From a virus: a DNA stretch of 30,213 nucleotides. Below are positions 17,482 to 22,703 of this stretch, piece after piece. A model generated the notes under the pieces. It made no database searches and was not told the DNA's origin. It saw only the letters and a program-made list of their open reading frames with translations. Where the stretch lies: IMG/VR virus record IMGVR_UViG_3300030117_000046, positions 1 through 30,213 of that record. One strand, 5' to 3'. Both the position numbers and the translations under genes were made by a program. The stretch's first letter is position 1; every line of letters begins with the position of its first letter.

Positions 17482-17510
17482 GGGGCCACCTACTCAAGGC
17501 AGGTGACCCC
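17482..17510 (-). other. Strong RNA hairpin in spacer between two structural genes
   Basis: On the minus strand GGGGTCACCT pairs with AGGTGGCCCC across a 9-base loop, giving ten base pairs with one G-U wobble. It lies in the 65-base spacer between the stop at 17526 and the ATG at 17460. No T-run follows, so a classic Rho-independent terminator is unlikely. RNase processing, transcript stabilisation or a pause site are alternatives. Confidence 0.6.
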
Positions 17511-17525
17511 ATCCGTTAATTAATC

Positions 17526-18110
17526 TTAGCTGTCTACAAACGGAGTAGCTAAGGTTCCGTCACCCATCAGGAAGGCTTCTACAAACCATGTCGTTGTGTT
17601 GACACCAGTTAGTCTGATAAAGCCACCAGTCAACCAGCCCTGCTCAACCTGACCTAAGTCAATAATATCGTTGGAAGACGCTGGGTGGAAATTGTCAGTT
17701 TCGCCAATTTCTCCTGTGTCAAACAAGAACGCAGTTCCTAAGAAACCATCGGTTCCATCAGTCGTAGCAGTTTTAATCTGCCCGGCGCCGGTAAACGTGG
17801 TTTCGACTAGAAACGTGTAAGTAATTCCAGCCGCCGGAGTCGGAAGCGTAACCACAATTCCTGCGGCACGGTTAAATCCGTACACGGTACCAGAATCGGC
17901 AGCGGTCAGCGTCTTGGTTGCCGCAGTAATTGATTCGTAGTCACTAACGATATTTGCAGCGCCGGTAAGCTTTAGCGTGCCAGTACCTGAAACATTACCG
18001 CTTGTGTCTACGTCAAAATTGGTTGTAAAGGCGCCGGTGCTTGTGCTTTTTGTTACCTGCTCAAGTCCACCTTCGGCCCGCACATTTCCACTAAAGGTTG
18101 TGTCAGCCAC
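17526..18110 (-). CDS. Putative head fiber / decoration-like beta protein (194 aa)
   Basis: GTG start at 18110, supported by an AGAGGG ribosome site 7-8 bases upstream and by the MADTTFSGNVRAEGG opening. The N-terminal 60 residues (GNVSGTGTLKLTGAANI) resemble the short beta repeats of fiber shafts. The rest (SGTVYGFNRAAGIVVTLPTP, then FLVETTFTGAGQIKTAT) forms a strand-rich domain common in phage surface proteins. It stands alone between a terminator upstream and a strong hairpin downstream, which may set its dose apart from its neighbours. A role as a small surface fiber or decoration protein is inferred. Confidence 0.82.
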   Translation of the reverse strand: MADTTFSGNVRAEGGLEQVTKSTSTGAFTTNFDVDTSGNVSGTGTLKLTGAANIVSDYESITAATKTLTAADSGTVYGFNRAAGIVVTLPTPAAGITYTFLVETTFTGAGQIKTATTDGTDGFLGTAFLFDTGEIGETDNFHPASSNDIIDLGQVEQGWLTGGFIRLTGVNTTTWFVEAFLMGDGTLATPFVDS

Positions 18111-18210
18111 AATAATACCCTCTTACGAAAGGATTTGTTTTGGGGTCTCCGTAAGTGTCTGCCGGGACAGTCACCCAAAACTTTAATAAACCCGGAAATA
18201 ATTTATATAA

Positions 18211-18251
18211 TAAAAATGGGGCGAAGGCAGCGTTACCGCCACCCCCGCCCC
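18211..18251 (-). terminator. Rho-independent terminator after major capsid gene
   Basis: On the minus strand GGGGCG (18251-18246) pairs with CGCCCC (18223-18218). A second five-pair stem lies inside (GGCGG/CTGCC, loop TAACG). The stem is followed at once by ATTTTTATTAT. It begins 17 bases after the capsid stop codon, at the end of the head module, so it should reduce transcription into the connector and tail genes. The rest of the 158-base spacer (18111-18268) shows an AT-rich stretch but no promoter I can defend. Confidence 0.75.
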
Positions 18252-18268
18252 AAATACTACTAAAGCGC

Positions 18269-19204
18269 TTAGGCTCCGGGCGAACCCCAGATTCCAAGCG
18301 GGTCCGAAACGCCGAAGCTGTAACGCTCACGCGCCTTGTAGCGAACGTTTCCGGTGTCAAAGTCACCGTCCATGCTCGTTTCCATTGCAACGCGAGTGAA
18401 GTGCTTCATTCCGTTCGGAACGTCGGTCAGCAGGAACCACGCATCTGTATCAGTTAGATAGTGGTTTACAACATGACCTTCGGGAACAACACCCATTACG
18501 CGAACTGCGTTAATGTCGTTGTCCGCCGTCCCCGGACGAAGTTCGCTGTCCAGAATGCGCTTAGCGACAAACTGAAGATCGGGCGGAATGATCATCTTGC
18601 GAGGACGCGAGGCGATCAATAGACCACGCTCATCCGTCCACTTAGCAATCTGAATAACCGCCGCTTCAAGCGAGGTTTCGTTGAGGTCAACCGCCGTTGC
18701 CGGACGGTTGGAGTTTTTACCACCGCTAACGAGCGGGTGACCGTCACCACCTGTGACGCCATCGCCCGACGCAGTGAAGAGGTTAACGCCGTCGCCACTC
18801 TGGTAAGCGTTAGTGAATCCATTGTTAAGCGGGACCACTGCTTTAACCTGCTTCGTGTACGCCATGCCTCGTGCAAGCGCCTTGGTGTAACGAGCAGACA
18901 GAGAGTCATACAGGTTGTCCTCCATGGCCTCTTCGGTAATCGAAAAGCCCATAGCAATCGTTTCATGGTTGTACCGCGCCGTGAACGATTCTTGTGCTGC
19001 ATCATAAGAAATGCCGCTGCCTTCCGGCTTAACCGGGGCAGAGCCAAAGCCCGAAAGCTTTACTTCTTCTTCAAAGGAACGATCCGAGTTTTCCGTCTCA
19101 TAGATCTCGGCATGCTCGTTGTCGTAACCGGCATACTCAAGACCAAACAAAGCGTTAAGTCCCGGTAGTAGTTCCTTAAGAAGTTGTGCGCGTGAAATAG
19201 CCAT
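18269..19204 (-). CDS. Major capsid protein (311 aa)
   Basis: MAISRAQLLKELLPGLNALF opens the N-arm. Next comes a Glu-rich E-loop-like segment (SFEEEVKLSGFGSAPVKPEG) and a helix ITEEAMEDNLYDSLSARYTK that looks like the spine helix of an HK97-fold capsid subunit. Later, LLIASRPRKMIIPPDLQFVA and the C-terminal RERYSFGVSDPLGIWGSPGA are typical of this marine capsid type. The size fits a major capsid protein. A near-ideal AAGGAG ribosome site, part of the upstream stop region, precedes the ATG and suggests very high translation. It follows scaffold and decoration-like genes and is closed by a terminator. The HK97 fold is inference from pattern and context. Confidence 0.9.
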   Translation of the reverse strand: MAISRAQLLKELLPGLNALFGLEYAGYDNEHAEIYETENSDRSFEEEVKLSGFGSAPVKPEGSGISYDAAQESFTARYNHETIAMGFSITEEAMEDNLYDSLSARYTKALARGMAYTKQVKAVVPLNNGFTNAYQSGDGVNLFTASGDGVTGGDGHPLVSGGKNSNRPATAVDLNETSLEAAVIQIAKWTDERGLLIASRPRKMIIPPDLQFVAKRILDSELRPGTADNDINAVRVMGVVPEGHVVNHYLTDTDAWFLLTDVPNGMKHFTRVAMETSMDGDFDTGNVRYKARERYSFGVSDPLGIWGSPGA

Positions 19205-19216
19205 TGATCAATCTCC

Positions 19217-19834
19217 TTACAAGCCAGTGGCGTTGAGGTACTGGTGATTGGAGGCTGAGCCACTCGACGCTGCGTTAAACTTCACGATAACGTCGGGGTA
19301 GGCATCACTTGCAGTTGTGCCAACAGGGGCAAGGCTGTCCGGTCCGTCAACAAAGTCGAGAATCCGAAGAGGAAGCGTGTTCGTGGTTGCGGGCGTGTCG
19401 CCGTCCAAAGCATTCTTGGACTTGCCGATTGCCGTGCTACCAGCGGTTTGAACAACAGACGCATTAAGACCGCGATCTGTAGTGTTCAGTGCTTCATCAG
19501 CCTGCATTTGAAATACAACAAATGGGTCGTCAATAACGTAAGCCATCGCATCAGAGGCGACCGTGGACGCAGGCCACTGCGTATTAAAGGTCTTCTGATT
19601 GGTCGTGCTTGGCGTGTATGAGCAACCCACAAAGATTCCGCAAGTTGTTAGCGCAGTGGTGCCAGTATCCTTCTCAATGTCACCGTCTGCAACAATCTTT
19701 ACGAAATCACCATTAAAGATGGCGGTACCGTACCCACTAGCAATCGGCAGTTGCCGAATCTTGGCCGTATATGAGCCAGAAGCGCTAAGGGTACCGATAG
19801 GCCGCGCACCATAAGGTGTCGCTGAAGTTGCCAT
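19217..19834 (-). CDS. Capsid decoration / head stabilisation-like protein (205 aa)
   Basis: The pattern TPYGARPIGTLSASGSYTAK, IRQLPIASGYGTAIFNGDFV, then a TTCGIFVGCSYTPSTTNQ segment is a well-known beta-barrel-like protein coded just before the capsid gene in many marine phages. The remaining sequence is strand-rich with DPFVVFQMQADEAL and PLRILDFVDGPDSL. Position directly upstream of the capsid gene supports a decoration or cement role, as for lambda gpD-type proteins, though sequence alone does not prove it. The ribosome site is weak (TAGGT) and rather distant. Confidence 0.85.
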   Translation of the reverse strand: MATSATPYGARPIGTLSASGSYTAKIRQLPIASGYGTAIFNGDFVKIVADGDIEKDTGTTALTTCGIFVGCSYTPSTTNQKTFNTQWPASTVASDAMAYVIDDPFVVFQMQADEALNTTDRGLNASVVQTAGSTAIGKSKNALDGDTPATTNTLPLRILDFVDGPDSLAPVGTTASDAYPDVIVKFNAASSGSASNHQYLNATGL

Positions 19835-19878
19835 TTGAATTATTACCTAAGTTGTTTGCGACCAATCAGGATACAACC

Positions 19879-20349
19879 TTAAGAGTTGCCGCCCCCGGTG
19901 GTCACAGTGGTTTTACGTTCGGGCGCGAAAAGCGGCATCCGAGGATCGTTTTCACGCATGAAATTATTGTCTACTGCTTGCATCTGGTCCCGAGCGCGTT
20001 TGGCGTAATACTCTTGCCGTTGTTGCACAAACTCTTCAGGCGCTTTGCAAAGAAGCAAGCCACCGACTTCGATGCCGCCCTTTGCTGCCCACTCAGAGCC
20101 GTGATCGCTCATAATTTGTAACTCGGGATGATCTTCTGCTCGCACTGGTTCCCATCCTTCACGGAACCGTTTAGATGCGTTGGTATTGTCCACTTGTCCA
20201 ACCATGGCTGTCCTTACCCAACGAAAAACCCAACCGTCCTGCGGTTCGGGATCTGGTAGAATGGAAGCTGGCTCCCAGTTCTTTTGGCGCTCACCGCTTT
20301 CGCGAGTGTCGATCCCACTTTTTTCTCTTGGTGCGCGATCCTTACTCAT
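19879..20349 (-). CDS. Conserved head-module protein of unknown role (156 aa)
   Basis: The sequence is helical and charged: a disordered N-terminal 30 residues, then PQDGWVFRWVRTAMVGQVDN, FREGWEPVRAEDHPELQIM, and GIEVGGLLLCKAPEEFVQQR, ending in a basic helix (EYYAKRARDQMQAV). The WVFRWVR ... VGGLLLCK.P pattern is conserved in marine phages between scaffold and capsid genes. A good AAGGAG ribosome site overlaps the end of the scaffold gene. It may be a capsid-assembly or head-interior protein. The role is unknown. Confidence 0.82.
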   Translation of the reverse strand: MSKDRAPREKSGIDTRESGERQKNWEPASILPDPEPQDGWVFRWVRTAMVGQVDNTNASKRFREGWEPVRAEDHPELQIMSDHGSEWAAKGGIEVGGLLLCKAPEEFVQQRQEYYAKRARDQMQAVDNNFMRENDPRMPLFAPERKTTVTTGGGNS

Positions 20350-20350
20350 G

Positions 20351-21367
20351 TCAACTCTCCTTGACTAGCTGTGCCGCATACTGCTGCGGACTGAGACCAA
20401 GACGCTTCGCGATGCGAACTTGGGTTTGCGTCAGCTTCACTGTGCGTGGTGCTCCTCCACCAGAACCTCTCTTAGCTGGAGCTACTACGGATTTTGCCTT
20501 TTGGCGTTGTGCAACGTCGGCGCCTTCACCTTCGTTGAAATAAGAGGGAAATACTTCTCTAACCCTCGAATCAATTAATTGATAATATTCGTCTGTATCT
20601 GGGTCAATACCTTCACTAACGATTTTATCGTGTACTCCATACGCAAAGCTTGTCATTTCGTAGTCATTTCCAAACCACTCATTGCTTTGCTGCCACTCAA
20701 TAGCCTTGGGGTCAGGTTGAGGCACTTGCTGGTCCTCAGCGTACTGCTCAGCATACTGTTGTTGATACGCTTGAGCTTGGGCATCCATCTGTCGTTGTTG
20801 CTGCATGACCGCAGACTTCCAATCGTTTACAACAGCGCTTGAAACATTACCATGATTTGACTCAATCATTTTTGCTTCAATTAAGTTTTTCTGCGCGGTT
20901 GCAATTGCTTCAGTATCGCCTAACTCATTTGCACGCCGAAGCATATCTTCAGCCATAGACACTGCTGCCCTAGCTCGACCCTCTGCCTGTGTATCAAGGG
21001 CGGACTGTGATCTTTTTACAAGCTCTAGCAAGCGTTGGTTTTCTGTATGCAACTGTTGGGTTGCCCGAATAGCCTCCTCTGACATGCGTTCAGCTTGTTC
21101 TTTTGCGCGGCGCTCTTCGTGGTATTCCCATTTTAACTTTTTAATCCGATCCTGTGCGCGGCGCCCAACCTTGGTGATTTCTTTTTCGTCGCCTTCGCTG
21201 CTTTCAGAATCATTTTCTGTATTTGTTTCTGCGTTTACATATGGCCGATCTTCTTCAGGGGTGTCATCTACCACCTCGACTGCAAGATTATCTTCATCTT
21301 GAACCATATCAGCAGGATCTTCTACAGTATTCTTGACGCCAAAAAATGCCTCTTCTTTAGTTGTCAT
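20351..21367 (-). CDS. Capsid scaffold-like protein (338 aa)
   Basis: Residues 1-70 are very acidic and probably disordered. Residues 70-175 form a long coiled coil rich in Glu, Lys, Arg and Gln (KVGRRAQDRIKKLKWEYHEE, then TENQRLLELVKRSQ). Residues 195-225 are Gln-rich. A globular segment follows (WFGNDYEMTSFAYGVHDKIV). The C-terminus is a basic helix-turn-helix (TQTQVRIAKRLGLSPQQYA), like the capsid-binding end of P22 gp8-type scaffolds. Gene order (portal, small genes, chaperonin, scaffold, capsid) fits exactly. No protease motif is visible, so removal by release rather than cleavage is likely. Confidence 0.87.
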   Translation of the reverse strand: MTTKEEAFFGVKNTVEDPADMVQDEDNLAVEVVDDTPEEDRPYVNAETNTENDSESSEGDEKEITKVGRRAQDRIKKLKWEYHEERRAKEQAERMSEEAIRATQQLHTENQRLLELVKRSQSALDTQAEGRARAAVSMAEDMLRRANELGDTEAIATAQKNLIEAKMIESNHGNVSSAVVNDWKSAVMQQQRQMDAQAQAYQQQYAEQYAEDQQVPQPDPKAIEWQQSNEWFGNDYEMTSFAYGVHDKIVSEGIDPDTDEYYQLIDSRVREVFPSYFNEGEGADVAQRQKAKSVVAPAKRGSGGGAPRTVKLTQTQVRIAKRLGLSPQQYAAQLVKES

Positions 21368-21369
21368 GG

Positions 21370-21774
21370 TTATGCCCTTTCAATGCCACGCGGATCTTCG
21401 ACTACCGCCTCAACAGTGTCGTCATTTATAATGCGGAACTCTTTGCCATGGATCTTTAGACGAGTGCCGCTAAATGCGCGGAACACCACCCAGTCACCCA
21501 CTTGGCAGTATGGTCCGTTAGGAAAACGATTTGGGTCAGAGTAAGCGTCTGGCCCCATGCTCATAACCCAGCCTACAACAGTTGCGATAGTTTCTTCGTG
21601 TTGATATTTGGCTGATTTAATAATGCCGCCTTCCGTTTTTTCATCTACCTCTGGAAGGGCAATAAGCATTTTGTAGCCTTTCGGCTCAGGTAGCTGTGAC
21701 GCTTTCCTTTGCGGTGCGTCTTCAGCTTCGACACTCTCAGTGTCTGTGGCCTCTTCGGCCTGAAGCGTGGTCAT
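21370..21774 (-). CDS. GroES-like co-chaperonin (134 aa)
   Basis: After an acidic 30-residue extension, residues 33-125 follow the Cpn10 fold: GYKMLIALPEVDEKTEGGII (first strands and base of the mobile loop), a KSAKYQHEETIATVVGWVMS segment, then GDWVVFRAFSGTRLKIHG and EFRIINDDTVEAVVED. These correspond to the GroES landmarks 'KT-GGI', 'V-GD-V-F-SGT' and 'ILREDDILAVV'. An insertion (SMGPDAYSDPNRFPNGP) precedes the GDWV strand. The mobile loop lacks the usual Ile-Val-Leu tripeptide and reads Ile-Ile-Lys. T4 gp31 is the known precedent for a phage cap that makes GroEL fold capsid protein. A strong GGAGGT ribosome site and its place before scaffold and capsid genes support the same use here. Confidence 0.88.
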   Translation of the reverse strand: MTTLQAEEATDTESVEAEDAPQRKASQLPEPKGYKMLIALPEVDEKTEGGIIKSAKYQHEETIATVVGWVMSMGPDAYSDPNRFPNGPYCQVGDWVVFRAFSGTRLKIHGKEFRIINDDTVEAVVEDPRGIERA

Positions 21775-21860
21775 TAAGACCTCCGTATTGTAAGTGCGCT
21801 ACGAACTAGCGATGCGTCCTGCAACAACAAATAAATATATAAAAAAAATAAAATCAATAC
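21775..21860 (-). promoter_or_regulatory. AT-rich leader before the co-chaperonin gene
   Basis: An 86-base gap in an otherwise packed block. On the minus strand it starts with TTGATT and a T/A-rich run (about 21859-21831), followed by a small stem (CGCTA/TAGCG, 21811-21797) and a strong GGAGGT ribosome site near 21780. TTGATT resembles a -35 element, but no convincing -10 box sits 16-18 bases on. A promoter or mRNA leader for the head module is possible, with low confidence. Confidence 0.3.
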
Positions 21861-22049
21861 TTAGGCATTTTTTTTCCTCGAAGACCTAGCTTTAACCTTT
21901 GCCTTGTCACTTAACTCACCAAAGTGGAACAAGCGCTGGCTTGTTTTTGTGTGAGTCTTGTTTGTATGCAAGTGACCGTTTGGCATTTTGTGCATTCCTT
22001 TGCGCCACACGGTGCCGTCCTTTAAGTAATGGTTTACGCCCTTAGCCAT
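21861..22049 (-). CDS. Small basic conserved phage protein (62 aa)
   Basis: I chose the ATG at 22049, which follows the upstream stop as TAAAATG and gives the familiar opening MAKGVNHYLKDGTVWRKGMH. A longer frame from 22079 would overlap the upstream gene. The core HKMPNGHLHTNKTHTKTSQR, then LFHFGELS, is a strongly conserved motif in marine phages with no known function. The His/Thr-rich middle and Lys/Arg-rich ends suggest nucleic-acid or capsid contact. It is the last of four tiny genes after the portal. Confidence 0.85.
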   Translation of the reverse strand: MAKGVNHYLKDGTVWRKGMHKMPNGHLHTNKTHTKTSQRLFHFGELSDKAKVKARSSRKKNA

Positions 22050-22050
22050 T

Positions 22051-22290
22051 TTATCTATGCCTCTTAGTTTTTTTTGCAATACTTTTTGGTTGCTTTGAAA
22101 ACTGTTTTCCTTTTTTTGTGTCTTCGCGTTTTTTAGCGCTTGTCCTATTGTACTCTTCAGCAGACAAAGCCATAATAGCGCCTTCGGGCAAATAACGTTC
22201 TCCAGTTTTTGCGCTAGGCTTACCGCTTTTGGTCCGCCACTTTTGTTTAGTCCAGCGGTCTAGGCTTGTTTGGCTTTTTTTCTTAGCCAT
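22051..22290 (-). CDS. Small basic protein, second half of a split family (79 aa)
   Basis: The sequence SLDRWTKQKWRTKSGKPSAK, then TGERYLPEGAIMALS, and the Lys-rich end KKGKQFSKQPKSIAKKTK match a small basic family I recall as DUF5872-like, seen in phages and giant viruses. In homologs this segment can follow, in one chain, the 'GQWSARKAQ..A..YK..GGGY' motif that here lies in the gene just upstream. The ATG follows the upstream TAA directly and in the same frame. The function is unknown; DNA or capsid association is a guess. Confidence 0.85.
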   Translation of the reverse strand: MAKKKSQTSLDRWTKQKWRTKSGKPSAKTGERYLPEGAIMALSAEEYNRTSAKKREDTKKGKQFSKQPKSIAKKTKRHR

Positions 22291-22497
22291 TTAATTTCTG
22301 TAGCCCCCGCCCTTAGCCTTGTATTCTTTAGCAAGCATTTGCGCTTTTCGGGCAGACCACTGACCAGCCTTTCCGCCCTTGGTGCCCGCTTTAATTTTGT
22401 TAAAAAGCCGCTTCCTCATCGTAGGCTTAGTGTAGTTACCGGCTTCGTTTACCCGTGACTTTGTCTTACGCTTTCGCGTTGGTTTTTTTGCAGGCAT
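22291..22497 (-). CDS. Small basic protein, first half of a split family (68 aa)
   Basis: The start is taken as the ATG at 22497, which overlaps the upstream stop (TAATG). An upstream in-frame start at 22506 would add three residues. The sequence is Lys/Arg-rich (PAKKPTRKRKTKSRV), followed by AGNYTKPTMRKRLFNKIKAG and KAGQWSARKAQMLAKEYKAK with GGGYRN at the end. The QWSARKAQ motif is conserved in small viral basic proteins. It is separated from the next gene only by one in-frame stop codon. Confidence 0.85.
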   Translation of the reverse strand: MPAKKPTRKRKTKSRVNEAGNYTKPTMRKRLFNKIKAGTKGGKAGQWSARKAQMLAKEYKAKGGGYRN

Positions 22498-22700
22498 TAA
22501 TCCCACTTTGCGTTTGGGTCATTCATTTTTTCTTCAAGATCAAGGATTTCCCTTTCCGCCCAAGCTAGGCCCTCAATCATTCCTACCATCTGTCGGTACT
22601 GCTCGTAATCAGTGCATGAGCCAACCGACATTGCGTCGGCAAGATCGTTCATTTGTTTTCTAAGTTTTTTTCTTAGCGAGCCAAGAACACTGTCGGCCAC
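22497..22700 (-). CDS. Small helical conserved protein after portal (67 aa)
   Basis: GTG start at 22700, with an AAAGGAGAG ribosome site lying across the end of the portal gene. The protein is two helices (SLRKKLRKQMNDLADAM and YRQMVGMIEGLAWAEREILD) with a short loop containing GSCTDYEQ. Proteins of this size and pattern regularly follow portal genes in marine phages. I know no function. It could be a connector or packaging accessory. Confidence 0.82.
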   Translation of the reverse strand: MADSVLGSLRKKLRKQMNDLADAMSVGSCTDYEQYRQMVGMIEGLAWAEREILDLEEKMNDPNAKWD

Positions 22701-22703
22701 TAG

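Noticed and set aside
18155-18457. 100-codon plus-strand frame across the capsid terminator
   Set aside because: It runs through the terminator stem and the capsid C-terminus on the opposite strand, without a plausible start context.
22049-22079. Longer N-terminus for the 62-residue basic protein
   Set aside because: The extension overlaps the upstream gene, and the inner ATG gives the conserved opening and a TAAAATG junction.
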